A stretch of 40,753 nucleotides of DNA from an uncultured Propionibacteriaceae bacterium (GCA_936924635.1 CAKZHP010000056.1:1-40753), one strand, 5' to 3'; counted from the stretch's first letter, positions 15,043 to 23,609 are shown. Notes: generated by a model from the letters alone, not told the origin. Translations and numbers: made by a program.

Positions 15043-15978
15043 ATGCACGTGCTCGTCACCGGCGGGGCCGGGTTCATCGGGTCGGAGGTCACCCGCCGTC
15101 TGGTGGCTGCCGGGCACGAGGTGACGGTGCTGGACGACCTGTCCAGCGGCTTCGAGGCAAACCTGGAGGGGGTCGAGGCACGGCTCGTACGCGGGTCGGT
15201 GCTCGATGAGGCCGCCTTGGCCGACGCCGCCGCGGGAGCCGAGAGCATCATCCACCTCGCGGCGATGGTGAGCGTGCCGCAGTCGATCGAGCAGCCGCTG
15301 GCCTGCCACGAGGTGAACGCCACGGGCACGGTGCGGGTGCTGGAGACGGCGCGGGCGCTGGGGGCGCAGGTGGTGGTCGCCTCGTCGAGCGCCGTGTACG
15401 GGTCGAACCCCACCCTCCCGAAGACGGAGCGCGACTGGGTGCGACCGCTCACCCCGTACGCCTCCACGAAGCTGTACACCGAGCAGGCCACGCTCGCGTA
15501 CGGGACCTCGTACGGCCTGCCGACGCTCGCGCTGCGGTTCTTCAACGTGTACGGGCCGCGTCAGGACGAGTTCCATCCGTACGCGGCGGTGGTGCCCACG
15601 TGGACGTACCGACTGCTCACCGGCCAGCCGCTGCAGGTCAACGGCGACGGGTCGATCACACGCGACTTCATCTACGTCGGCGCGCTGGCCGACCTGCTCG
15701 TGGACGCGGTCACCCGCCGGGTGTCGCACGACGAGCCCGTGAACGCCGCGTTCGGCACGGAGACCTCGCTGCGCGACCTGATCGGCGAGCTGGAGCAGGT
15801 GACGGGGCTGACCGCTGACGTCGCGTACGGGCCGGGGCGAGCCGGCGACGTACAGAAGTCGCTCGCCGACAACACGGTGATGCGCTCACTGTTCCCCGAC
15901 GTGCACAACGTCGCCCTGGCCGAGGGTCTCAACGAGACCGTGAGCTGGTTCCGCGAGCGCCTGGGCCGCCGGGACTGA
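15043..15978 (+). CDS. NAD-dependent epimerase/dehydratase (UDP-glucose 4-epimerase-like)
   Basis: A 311-residue extended short-chain dehydrogenase acting on nucleotide sugars. The Rossmann motif T-G-G-A-G-F-I-G-S is at residues 6-14. The catalytic serine region is A-S-S-S-A-V-Y-G (about 118-126), and the Y-x-x-x-K motif is Y-A-S-T-K (about 144-148). R-F-F-N-V-Y-G-P-R is the usual substrate-binding segment. The length fits GalE-like enzymes. ATG follows the TetR stop directly (TAGATG), with AAGGAG in the tetR tail as ribosome site, so the pair is probably one transcript. The exact sugar specificity is not readable. Confidence 0.88.
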   Translation: MHVLVTGGAGFIGSEVTRRLVAAGHEVTVLDDLSSGFEANLEGVEARLVRGSVLDEAALADAAAGAESIIHLAAMVSVPQSIEQPLACHEVNATGTVRVLETARALGAQVVVASSSAVYGSNPTLPKTERDWVRPLTPYASTKLYTEQATLAYGTSYGLPTLALRFFNVYGPRQDEFHPYAAVVPTWTYRLLTGQPLQVNGDGSITRDFIYVGALADLLVDAVTRRVSHDEPVNAAFGTETSLRDLIGELEQVTGLTADVAYGPGRAGDVQKSLADNTVMRSLFPDVHNVALAEGLNETVSWFRERLGRRD

Positions 15979-15993
15979 CCGTCACGAGAAACA

Positions 15994-16027
15994 CCCCAGC
16001 GCTCGCGCGTCTCGCGTAGCCCTGGGG
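15994..16027. terminator. Possible bidirectional terminator
   Basis: CCCCAG (15994-15999) and CTGGGG (16022-16027) form a 6-bp stem around a GC-rich loop that can fold further. It sits between the convergent epimerase and DinB genes. There is no T-tract, so support is modest. Confidence 0.35.
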
Positions 16028-16029
16028 CC

Positions 16030-16575
16030 TCAGCCCATCGTCTTCTGGCCGTCGATCGCCTCGCGGATGATGTCGGCGTGACCGGCGTGCTGGCTGATCT
16101 CACCGAGCATCTGGTAAGCCACCCGGCGCACGGTCCACGTCGTGCCGGGCTCGAACCACGGGGCCTCGGGCAGTGGGTGGGCCAGGTCGAGGTCGATGGT
16201 GCTCAGCAGCTCCTCCGTACGTGCCGCGACAGCCGCCACCCGCTCCCGCAGCGCGTCGAGGGTCTCGTCGTCAGTGAGCTCGAACCGGGGGTCGTCCTGC
16301 GCGATGCCAGCTGCTGCGTCGGCGGCGACCTGGTCCCAGTCGACGTCCTGCCCGTACACCTCGCTGGAGGAGTCGGTCCCCGTCTCGGCGAACTCGAACC
16401 AGCCCTCCTCGGTGTCGGCGACGTGCTTCAGGATGCCGCCGATGGTGAGTCTGCTGACGGTGCTGCGCATGCGTACCTGCTCCTCGGTCAGCCCCTCGGC
16501 CGTCTGCAGCAGGAAGCCGCGGTGACGATTCAGGGCATCGATCAGGTCGGTGCGCTCCTGCGACTGCGTGGCCAC
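16030..16575 (-). CDS. DinB/YfiT-like metal-dependent protein (DUF664 type)
   Basis: A 181-residue four-helix-bundle protein of the DinB superfamily, which includes thiol-dependent transferases and hydrolases. The likely metal ligands are the His in I-L-K-H-V-A-D-T-E (about residue 51) and the pair in I-S-Q-H-A-G-H-A-D-I-I-R-E near the C-terminus, matching the three-histidine pattern of the family. The C-terminal R-E-A-I-D-G is typical of the DUF664 subgroup. The GTG start (16573-16575) is preceded by AAGGAG. The gene is divergent from the IclR gene. A role in mycothiol- or bacillithiol-type conjugation is possible but unproven. Confidence 0.85.
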   Translation of the reverse strand: MATQSQERTDLIDALNRHRGFLLQTAEGLTEEQVRMRSTVSRLTIGGILKHVADTEEGWFEFAETGTDSSSEVYGQDVDWDQVAADAAAGIAQDDPRFELTDDETLDALRERVAAVAARTEELLSTIDLDLAHPLPEAPWFEPGTTWTVRRVAYQMLGEISQHAGHADIIREAIDGQKTMG

Positions 16576-16605
16576 GTCGTCTCCTTCGTGTCGGTGCTGA
16601 CACTC

Positions 16606-16611
16606 ACGCTA
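16606..16611 (-). promoter_or_regulatory. -10 element of the DinB gene
   Basis: TAGCGT on the minus strand would start a short leader containing AAGGAG before the GTG at 16575. Confidence 0.45.
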
Positions 16612-16712
16612 GGAGCACCTCCGGTCAGATGCTGTCCGCAATGACAACCTCCCTGCCCAGCTGGGGCGTCACGATCTGGTCTCACCTGCTGCGCAACCGA
16701 GCGCACATTCAC

Positions 16713-16744
16713 TAACGTGCGTCCCGTTCACCACGACGGTGAAC
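16713..16744 (+). promoter_or_regulatory. iclR promoter with an operator at the transcription start
   Basis: TAACGT (16713-16718) is a -10 that predicts transcription from about 16725. Immediately downstream, GTTCACC-acgac-GGTGAAC (16726-16744) is a perfect 7-5-7 inverted repeat. A repressor bound there would block initiation, which suggests that the IclR protein represses its own gene and the sugar operon behind it. Confidence 0.55.
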
Positions 16745-16767
16745 CACTGATCGGGACGAGAAGGACC

Positions 16768-17565
16768 GTGGACGACAACGACGCCTCCCTGAGCGGGACT
16801 CTGGCGCGCGGTCTCGCCGTCCTCGATCTCCTCGCTGCCGGCGAGCGGCCGACCGCCGCAGACATCGTCGCCCGGCTCGACCTCTCCCGCAGCGCCACCT
16901 ACCGCGTCCTGGGCGCCCTGCGTCAGCACGGCCTCATCGACTGGGAGGCGGGCTCGACCGGCGAGATCGTGCCCGGGGAGACGGCCATCAAGCTCGGCAT
17001 GGCAGGTCTGGCGAACTTCGACCCGTACGCGGCGGGGCGAGCCCACATCGCCGACCTCTCTGCCGAGGTGGGGGAGGCGGTCCTGATGGCCGTCGTGGAC
17101 GGAGACGACATCGTCTACATCGCCCACGAGGACCACAGCCGCCACACGGTCGGCGTCCGGCGCCTGCTTGGGGTGCGGCGGCCGCTGGCCACCACCTCCC
17201 TCGGCAAGGCCTACCTCGCCGCGCTCCCCGTCGCCGAGTGCGACGCCTGGATCGACCAGACCACGCTGGTCAGGGTCACCGACCGCACGATCACCGACAA
17301 GGGCCAGTTGCGGCGCGAGATCGACGCCGCACGGCTGCGAGGGTACGCCATCGACGACTCCGAGAACGACGTCGGCGTGATGTGCTTCGGCGCCGCCGTC
17401 CGAGACAGCAGCGGGCGGCCGCTGGCGTCGGTGTCGGTCGCCGGACCCATCGACCGCATGCAGCCCCGCGAGCCCGAGCTCAGCGGCCTGCTGCTGCGCA
17501 CCGTCGAGGCCATCAGCCGTCGCCTCGGCTACACAGAGTCCACCCCGTTGCAGCGTCGCGCCTGA
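16768..17565 (+). CDS. IclR-family transcriptional regulator of the sugar-uptake locus
   Basis: A 265-residue IclR regulator. A winged helix-turn-helix fills residues about 10-65 (L-A-R-G-L-A-V-L-D-L-L, then D-I-V-A-R-L-D-L-S-R-S-A-T-Y-R-V-L-G-A-L). The C-terminal effector domain contains D-D-I-V-Y-I-A-H, S-L-G-K-A-Y-L-A and R-G-Y-A-I-D-D-S-E-N-D-V-G-V, all standard for the family. GTG 16768 was chosen because it gives the normal length and leaves the palindrome upstream. An in-frame GTG at 16717 would put the palindrome inside the gene. It lies 32 bp upstream of the solute-binding protein gene in the same direction, so it probably senses a sugar metabolite and controls the transporter operon. 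Confidence 0.9.
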   Translation: MDDNDASLSGTLARGLAVLDLLAAGERPTAADIVARLDLSRSATYRVLGALRQHGLIDWEAGSTGEIVPGETAIKLGMAGLANFDPYAAGRAHIADLSAEVGEAVLMAVVDGDDIVYIAHEDHSRHTVGVRRLLGVRRPLATTSLGKAYLAALPVAECDAWIDQTTLVRVTDRTITDKGQLRREIDAARLRGYAIDDSENDVGVMCFGAAVRDSSGRPLASVSVAGPIDRMQPREPELSGLLLRTVEAISRRLGYTESTPLQRRA

Positions 17566-17597
17566 CCGGGGCCGACACCGAAACCTGAGAGGACACG

Positions 17598-18899
17598 ATG
17601 ACCCACCGACCACTGCGCCTGCTGGGCGCCCTGATGGCAGGGGTGCTGGCGCTGACCGCGTGCGCTCCCGGCCAGTCCGAGCCCACCACCCCGGCCGGCA
17701 CGTCGGCCGCCGCGAACGAGCCCAAGCAGCTCTCGTACCTCTACTTCACCGACGGCCCCGACGAGGCCGTCACCCGGGACCTGCTCAAGCAGTTCGAGGC
17801 CAAGACCGGCGCCACCGTGAACCTCGAGGTGGTCCCCTTCGCGAACCTCGAGCAGACCCTGCAGGCACGCCTGGCCGGCAACAACGCCCCCGACGTCGCC
17901 CGCCTGGCCAACATCACGCCCTTCAAGGCTGATCTGCTCGACCTCAACAAGGCGTCGAAGGCCGACCTCGACAACGTGTTCATCGACGGCGCCAAGACCA
18001 TCACCTCCGGCGCGAACGGCGAGCTGCTCGCCGTGCCGAGCGACCTCACCATGAACGGCCCGATCATCAACGTCGACCTGTTCACCAAGGCCGGCGTCCC
18101 GGTGCCGACCAAGGACAAGCCGTGGAAGTCGTGGCAGGAGATGATCGACGCCGCGACCAAGGTGAAGCAGGCGGCCGGCACCGAGTACGGCATCGCGATG
18201 GATGTCTCGGCGCACCGCTACTCCACGATGCTGAGCCAGTACGGCACCACGCTCTACTCCAAGGACGGCAAGTCCGCCCTCGACGAGGCGAAGGCCGCCA
18301 AGGCGATCCAGCAGTTCGCCGACGTCAACAACTCCGGCCTGATGCCGAAGGACCTGTTCCTCGCGGCCGGCTCGAAGTACAAGGCGGCCAACGAGATCTT
18401 CCTGGCCCAGCAGGTGCCGGTCTACCTCTCGGGCAACTGGCAGGTCGCGGCGTTCGACAAGAGCGCCAAGTTCCAGTGGGCGGCGGTGCCCAACCCGTGC
18501 CAGGAGCGCTGCGGTGGCATGCCCGGCGGCAAGTTCATGGCGGCCTTCAAGGCGTCCAAGAGCCCCACGCTGGCCTCGCAGCTGGTCGCGTTCATGAACA
18601 GCAAGGAGGCGCAGACCAAGTACGCCCAGGGGGCCAACTTCCTGCCCACCCGCAAGGACCTGATCAAGGACGGGATCACCTACTCGACCCGCGCCAACGA
18701 CATGGCCACCTTCCTGGCCGACGTCGCCGTGACTCCGGAGGACACGTACGGCACCACGTACTCCCCCGCCTTCAGCGCCGCCGGCAAGACGATGATGACC
18801 GAGCTCGGCTCGGTGCTGCAGGGCAAGACCACGTCGCAGCAGGCGGCGACCAACATCAGGGCAGGCGCTGAGAAGGCGCTCAAGGATGCCGGTCAGTGA
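17598..18899 (+). CDS. Sugar ABC transporter solute-binding lipoprotein
   Basis: A 433-residue extracellular solute-binding protein of family 1. The signal peptide ends in the lipobox L-T-A-C22, so the mature protein is lipid-anchored outside the membrane. The family signature runs from L-L-K-Q-F-E-A-K-T-G-A-T-V (about 55-67) through the hinge segments. Cys residues in P-N-P-C-Q-E-R-C may form a disulfide. GAGAGGAC precedes the ATG. The stop overlaps the first permease gene by 14 nt, so transcription and translation are coupled. With the GH88/105 enzyme and the IclR gene, the likely ligand is an oligosaccharide containing uronic acid, which is inference from context. Confidence 0.92.
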   Translation: MTHRPLRLLGALMAGVLALTACAPGQSEPTTPAGTSAAANEPKQLSYLYFTDGPDEAVTRDLLKQFEAKTGATVNLEVVPFANLEQTLQARLAGNNAPDVARLANITPFKADLLDLNKASKADLDNVFIDGAKTITSGANGELLAVPSDLTMNGPIINVDLFTKAGVPVPTKDKPWKSWQEMIDAATKVKQAAGTEYGIAMDVSAHRYSTMLSQYGTTLYSKDGKSALDEAKAAKAIQQFADVNNSGLMPKDLFLAAGSKYKAANEIFLAQQVPVYLSGNWQVAAFDKSAKFQWAAVPNPCQERCGGMPGGKFMAAFKASKSPTLASQLVAFMNSKEAQTKYAQGANFLPTRKDLIKDGITYSTRANDMATFLADVAVTPEDTYGTTYSPAFSAAGKTMMTELGSVLQGKTTSQQAATNIRAGAEKALKDAGQ

Positions 18900-19812
18900 G
18901 CAGACGGCGACGGCCACCCGCCCGGGTGGCCGTCGCCGGCTCCGGCTGACGAGCAGGTCGGTGGCGCCGTACCTGTTCGTCCTTCCCAACATGCTGATCT
19001 TCGGCCTGTTCACGATCTGGCCGGCCATCAACATGTTCAACATCTCGCTCTACAACTCCAGCAACGGGCGCCAGTTCACGTGGGTGGGCGGGGCGAACTA
19101 CTCCGAGATCCTCAGCAGCGCGGAGTTCGGGGCGGTGTTCCTGCGCACCGTCATCTTCACCGCCCTCTACGTCACCCTCACCACGCTGCTCGCCACGTTC
19201 GGGGCGGTGCTGCTCAACGACAGCTTCCGGGGCCGCGGCTTCTTCCGGGCCGTGATCTTCCTGCCGTCGCTGCTGTCGGCCGTGGTCGTAGGCCTGATCT
19301 GGGGCTGGATGCTGGAGCGCACCAACGGTGTGGTCAACAACATCCTGGTCGCCCTCGGTGGCACCCGCGTGGCCTGGCTCACACAAGACACGCTGACCTT
19401 CGGCGTGGTGGTGTTCGTGGGCCTGTGGATCCACGTCGGGTTCTACACGCTCATCATGCTGTCGGGGCTGCAGGGCATCGAGCCCGCCCTGTACGAGGCC
19501 GCGCGTGTCGACGGCGCCACCGGCTGGCAGCAGTTCCGCCACATCACCTGGCCGCTGCTGCGGCCGACCACCCTGGTGGTGCTGATCCTCTCGACGATCT
19601 CGGGCTTCCAGTCGTTCGACTTCATCTACACGCTCACCGGCGGCGGCCCCGTGGGGGCGACGACGCTGATGGTGCAGTACGTGTACGAGAAGGCGTTCCT
19701 CTCGCCGGTGCGCTACGGCATCGCGTCGGCGGGATCGGTGGTGCTGTTCGTCTGCGTGTTCGCGTTCACCCTCGTCAACTACCTCAACGGGCGTCGTCAG
19801 GAGGCCGCATGA
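18886..19812 (+). CDS. Sugar ABC transporter permease (MalF/UgpA type)
   Basis: A 308-residue binding-protein-dependent permease with six predicted membrane helices between residues about 28 and 300. The cytoplasmic EAA loop that docks the ATPase is at about 204-223 (E-A-A-R-V-D-G-A-T-G-W-Q-Q-F). ATG at 18886 lies inside the end of the solute-binding protein gene, and the stop overlaps the next permease by 4 nt. It pairs with the following permease to form the heterodimeric channel. Confidence 0.93.
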   Translation: MPVSEQTATATRPGGRRRLRLTSRSVAPYLFVLPNMLIFGLFTIWPAINMFNISLYNSSNGRQFTWVGGANYSEILSSAEFGAVFLRTVIFTALYVTLTTLLATFGAVLLNDSFRGRGFFRAVIFLPSLLSAVVVGLIWGWMLERTNGVVNNILVALGGTRVAWLTQDTLTFGVVVFVGLWIHVGFYTLIMLSGLQGIEPALYEAARVDGATGWQQFRHITWPLLRPTTLVVLILSTISGFQSFDFIYTLTGGGPVGATTLMVQYVYEKAFLSPVRYGIASAGSVVLFVCVFAFTLVNYLNGRRQEAA

Positions 19813-20672
19813 GCAACAGCTCCCCGACCACCTGGACGTCGACCACCAGGCGTACGCCACCCAGCGCCTGGTCCGTGATCCGCCTGGTGGTGCTGATCGG
19901 CGTCACCGTGCTCGTCGTCGGCCCCCTGCTGTGGGCGCTGCTGTCGAGCTTCAAGACCGAGACCGAGCTGGCGGCCCGGCCGCCGACGCTGTTCCCGGCC
20001 CGGTTCACGTTCGAGAACTACACCGGCGCGCTGGAGCGGTTCGACTTCGGGACCTACCTCACGAACTCCGTCATCGTCACCACGGCGGCGACCCTGCTCA
20101 CGGTCGTCATCAACACCATGTGTGCGTACGGGTTGTCGAAGTACAACTTCCGCGGCCGCAACCTGCTGTTCCTGCTGGTGCTGGCGACGATCATGATCCC
20201 GCTGCAGGTGATCTTCATCCCCGTCTACCAGATGGCGTCGTCGCTGGGTCTGGTGAACTCCCTGTGGGGGCTCATCATCCCGCCGGCGGCGACACCGACC
20301 GGGGTGTTCCTGCTGCGTCAGTACATGCTGGGCCTGCCCGACGAGCTCATCGAGGCGGCGCGCATCGACGGCGCCGGGGAGCTGCGGACGTTCCTGCAGG
20401 TGATCGTGCCGCTGTGCGGCGCCCCCATCGCGGTGGTGACCATCTTCTCGGTGATGTGGCGCTGGAACGACTTCCTGTGGCCGTTGCTGATCAGCCAGGA
20501 CTCGTCGAAGTACACGCTGCCGGTGGCCCTGGCGCAGTTCAGCTCGGAGCTGATCGTGCCGTTCAACTTCATCCTGGCGATGTCGATCGTCTCGATGCTG
20601 CCGGTGATCGTGATCTTCCTGTTCTTGCAGCGTCACATCGTGACCGGCATCGCGAGCACCGGGCTGAAGTGA
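19809..20672 (+). CDS. Sugar ABC transporter permease (MalG/UgpE type)
   Basis: A 287-residue partner permease with six predicted helices and an EAA loop at about 182-202 (E-A-A-R-I-D-G-A-G-E-L). It ends in the family-typical C-terminus (F-L-Q-R-H-I-V-T-G ... G-L-K). ATG 19809 overlaps the previous stop (ATGA), and its own stop overlaps the GTG of the next gene. No ATP-binding subunit gene occurs in the locus, so a shared MsiK-type ATPase encoded elsewhere is expected, as is common in actinobacteria. Confidence 0.93.
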   Translation: MSNSSPTTWTSTTRRTPPSAWSVIRLVVLIGVTVLVVGPLLWALLSSFKTETELAARPPTLFPARFTFENYTGALERFDFGTYLTNSVIVTTAATLLTVVINTMCAYGLSKYNFRGRNLLFLLVLATIMIPLQVIFIPVYQMASSLGLVNSLWGLIIPPAATPTGVFLLRQYMLGLPDELIEAARIDGAGELRTFLQVIVPLCGAPIAVVTIFSVMWRWNDFLWPLLISQDSSKYTLPVALAQFSSELIVPFNFILAMSIVSMLPVIVIFLFLQRHIVTGIASTGLK

Positions 20673-23290
20673 CAGGTCGTTCCCCCCACGCGCTCGGCCC
20701 CCGGGGCGAGATCCGCGACTGGCTCGTCGGCCCGGTCTGGGCTGAGCCTGCCGACGACCTCAACGAGGTGCTGGAGGCGGACGGGTCGCCGTGGGGGGCC
20801 CCGGGGCGTACGGGCCGGTGGGTGCTCACCAACGGCCCCGACGTGTCGGGCCTCAAGCAGGCCTTGTACGCCCGCCGGCCGCTGACCGGGGAGCTCCCGG
20901 CCGGCGAGCCGGTGGTCGGGGGCGAGGTCGCGTACGCGGGTCGTACGGGTGTGTGGAGCCGCCTCCACGCCCCAGACGGGGTCGTCGACCACAGCGAGTT
21001 CTGCTTCACCCCGATGTACAGACTGGGCTGCGCGGCCGCCGTGCTGGAGGTCGACCAGGCCGACCGCCGTACGCTCGCCATCGCCGCCACCGGCCCCTGG
21101 CAGGCGTTCCTGAACGGGGAGCCGATCGCCTCCTCCCACGCCGTCACCTACATGGAGCCCGCCGTCACCGAGGTGACCGTGTCGCTCCCCTCCCGCACCT
21201 CGGTGCTCACGGTGGTCACCTGGCAGGTGGCGTTCCGCGAGGTGCGGCACGTGCTGTCGGTGACCGTACGTGGCCTGCCGGTCCGCGTCGTGGTGCCCGA
21301 CCCCAGCGCCGACGAGCACGCCTGCACCCTGGCCGAGCGACTGCTCGGAGGGGTCGGGCTGCTGCGCTGGGGCGTCCACGACAACACCGCGCTGCTGACC
21401 GGGCCGGCCGGGCTGGCGCTGGAGGTGGCGTACGGGCGGCGACGTACGGAGATCGTCCTCGGCTCTGGCCCCACGCCGGTCGACCTCGGGTCGCTGCCCG
21501 AGCCGGAGGAGGACGTGCCGGTCGCGATCCTCAGCGCCGACGACCGGATCGTGATCCGCGTCGCCGATCCGCGCGGCCGGGCGGTGTCGCGGGAGCTGCC
21601 GATCAGCGTGCTGCCTGCTGCGTACCGGGGTGAACCGGTGGGCGAACCGCAGGACTGGCGCCGGGAGTTCCTGGAGCACGCCGCGACCGTGGCTGGCGTG
21701 GGCGGCGCGCTGGCGGGGCTGCAGCTCGACCCGGAGCGGGAGGTCACCGCCGACGACGTGGCCCGTGCCCTGTGGATGGTCGACAACCGCGCCGACTGCG
21801 CCGACTTCGAGGTGATCGGCCTGGCCCACCTGCTGCACAAGGCGCGCCGCTGGGCGCCCGGGGTGCGGGAGTCGGTGGAGACGGCGGTGACGGGCCTGCG
21901 CTACTGGATCGACCAGCCCGGGCTCGACGCGATGTGCTTCTTCACCGAGAACCACCAGCTGATCTGGCACACCGCCGAGATCCTGATGGGCGAGCTGTTC
22001 GGCGACCGCACCTTCACGGCCACCGGCTGGAGCGGCGCGCAGCACGCCGCCCACGGCCGCGAGCTGGCCCGGCAGTGGTTCGACATCCGCCTCCCGGGCG
22101 GGTTCGCCGAGTTCGACTCCAACGCCTACCTGGCCATCGACACGCTGGCGGCGGTCTCGCTCGTCGAGCTGGGGGCCGACCGGGAGTTGGCCGAGCTGGC
22201 GCGCTCGCTGGCTGACCGGCTGCTGGTGTCGCTGGCCACCAACGCCTGGCGCGGGGTGCACGGGTGCGCGCACGGGCGGTCGTACGTCGGCACGCTGCGC
22301 AGCAGCCGCCTCGAGGAGACCGCGCCGATCCTGTGGCTGTGCGCCGGGGTGGGCGCGCTCAACGCGGCGGTGCTGCCGACGGCGGTGATTGCGTCGTCGC
22401 CCTCGTACGAGGTCCCAGAGGTGGTGCGTCGCATCGCCACGGAGCCGCCGGCGGAGTACTGGGGCGGGCAGCGCTTCGAGGGCCGGTACCGCTTCGAGCA
22501 CGACCTGCTGGAACGCCCGTACGGGTCGGAGTCGGTCGTCTACCGCACGCCCGACGTGATGCTGGCGTCGGTGCAGGACTACCGCAGCGGCCTGCCGGGC
22601 CTGCAGGAGCACGTGTTCGGGGCCACGCTCGGCCCAGAGACGCAGGTCTTCGTGACGCACCCGCCGAACCGGTCGACCTCGCCGTCGTCCCGACCGAACG
22701 CGTGGGCGGGCAACCGGGTCATGCCGCGCGTACGGCAGCACCGGGGTGCGCTGGTCGCGTTGTACCGGTTGCCGGCCGACGACCCGGAGGGGCGTACGCA
22801 TGCGTGGTTCCCCGCCGCCGAGATGGACGAGTGGCGGCGTCAGGGCGAGTGGGCGGTGGGGCGCCGGGGGGACGGCTACGTGGCGCTCTGGACGCCGGGC
22901 GGCAGCCGGTTCACCGTCGCCGGCGGCGAGGCGGGGCAGGAGCTGAACCCGGTCGGGCCCGGCCGGGTGTGGGCGTGCTGCGTCGGGTCGGCGGCGCTGG
23001 ACGGGTCGTTCGATGCATACGCCGACTCGCTCACCACACCGCTGGTGTGGGAGGAGCCCGAGGGGCCGGCGATCGAGTGGCGGACGCTGCGCGACGGTGA
23101 CCTGCGGCTTCGCTGGGAGGGCCCGTTCGAGGTGGACGGCTCACCGGTCGGGGTCGTCGACGGGCGACTGGTGGAGACGCCAGCCTTGTGGGGCCCGTAC
23201 TGGTCAGGTCTGGACGCGGATGGCGTCACCGTCACCGCCGGAGGGGCCTCGCACCGGATCGATCTCCGTCCCTCGGGGCGCCGCGGCTGA
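20669..23290 (+). CDS. Unassigned 873-residue protein, probable (alpha/alpha)-barrel carbohydrate-active enzyme
   Basis: The GTG at 20669 overlaps the permease stop (GTGA), so this is the fourth gene of the transport operon. It has no signal peptide, so it should be cytoplasmic. Residues about 90-320 look like beta-sandwich modules (G-P-W-Q-A-F-L-N-G-E-P-I is typical of galactose-binding-like folds). Residues about 335-600 are helical with probable active-site motifs of an (alpha/alpha)-toroid: F-T-E-N-H (425-429), L-I-W-H-T-A-E, G-G-F-A-E-F-D-S-N-A-Y (477-487) and H-G-R-S-Y (535-539). A C-terminal beta-rich part (about 650-873) follows. I cannot place it in a named glycosidase or lyase family. 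Its position between an oligosaccharide importer and a GH88/105 enzyme suggests a lyase or hydrolase acting on imported uronide oligosaccharides. No long in-frame extension upstream is needed. Confidence 0.75.
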   Translation: MTGRSPHALGPRGEIRDWLVGPVWAEPADDLNEVLEADGSPWGAPGRTGRWVLTNGPDVSGLKQALYARRPLTGELPAGEPVVGGEVAYAGRTGVWSRLHAPDGVVDHSEFCFTPMYRLGCAAAVLEVDQADRRTLAIAATGPWQAFLNGEPIASSHAVTYMEPAVTEVTVSLPSRTSVLTVVTWQVAFREVRHVLSVTVRGLPVRVVVPDPSADEHACTLAERLLGGVGLLRWGVHDNTALLTGPAGLALEVAYGRRRTEIVLGSGPTPVDLGSLPEPEEDVPVAILSADDRIVIRVADPRGRAVSRELPISVLPAAYRGEPVGEPQDWRREFLEHAATVAGVGGALAGLQLDPEREVTADDVARALWMVDNRADCADFEVIGLAHLLHKARRWAPGVRESVETAVTGLRYWIDQPGLDAMCFFTENHQLIWHTAEILMGELFGDRTFTATGWSGAQHAAHGRELARQWFDIRLPGGFAEFDSNAYLAIDTLAAVSLVELGADRELAELARSLADRLLVSLATNAWRGVHGCAHGRSYVGTLRSSRLEETAPILWLCAGVGALNAAVLPTAVIASSPSYEVPEVVRRIATEPPAEYWGGQRFEGRYRFEHDLLERPYGSESVVYRTPDVMLASVQDYRSGLPGLQEHVFGATLGPETQVFVTHPPNRSTSPSSRPNAWAGNRVMPRVRQHRGALVALYRLPADDPEGRTHAWFPAAEMDEWRRQGEWAVGRRGDGYVALWTPGGSRFTVAGGEAGQELNPVGPGRVWACCVGSAALDGSFDAYADSLTTPLVWEEPEGPAIEWRTLRDGDLRLRWEGPFEVDGSPVGVVDGRLVETPALWGPYWSGLDADGVTVTAGGASHRIDLRPSGRRG

Positions 23291-23596
23291 CCCGCTGCGG
23301 CAGGCCAACCAGCACCCTGCGGACCGTGAACCACGGGTCGTGCTGGTGCTCAGACCGGTGCTCGCAGACTCCGCGGGTGTGTTACCGCGGGGACGTCTGG
23401 GGTGCCAGGTCGAGGGTCTGGCGTACTGGTCCAGCGGCAGACCGTCCGCGGCAGGAATCCCCGAGCAGCAGAGTCGTGGCTCCCCAGACCCGGCGTGCAC
23501 CTGGCATCCCTCGTCTCGCAGGTGACCTGACGGCACGGGCATCGAGCCGGGGAGCGACGGGTGCGGACTCGCGGGTCCCTGGCTGGGTTGAACGTC
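23291..23596. other. Gene-free stretch with several possible stem-loops
   Basis: About 300 nt without a credible gene. CCAGCAC (23309-23315) pairs with GTGCTGG (23340-23346) and may be a terminator for the operon. Further on, 23399-23410 can pair with 23499-23510 (12 positions, one G-U) and encloses a hairpin at 23415-23443. The same left segment, 23395-23402, can instead pair with 23482-23489 (8 bp perfect). GC-rich DNA often allows such folds, so no function is claimed. Confidence 0.3.
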
Positions 23597-23602
23597 TACG
23601 AT
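23597..23602 (+). promoter_or_regulatory. -10 element of the GH88/105 gene
   Basis: TACGAT lies 7 nt before ATG 23610, with no ribosome site between, pointing to a leaderless transcript separate from the upstream operon. Confidence 0.55.
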
Positions 23603-23609
23603 CCCAGTC

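Noticed and set aside
17167..17174. Reverse complement of the ACCCCAAG loop inside the iclR gene
   Set aside because: It is a single copy in coding sequence without a matching stem on either side, so coincidence is likely.
19931..20668. N-terminal extension of the 873-residue protein into the permease gene
   Set aside because: The extension is out of frame with a well-supported permease and reads as Arg/Pro/His-rich sequence. The GTG at 20669 overlaps the permease stop as in the other couplings of the operon.
20633..22801. Leftward 722-codon frame opposite the sugar operon
   Set aside because: It has shadow composition (Arg/His/Gly repeats), while the opposite strand carries a coupled operon with clear protein motifs.
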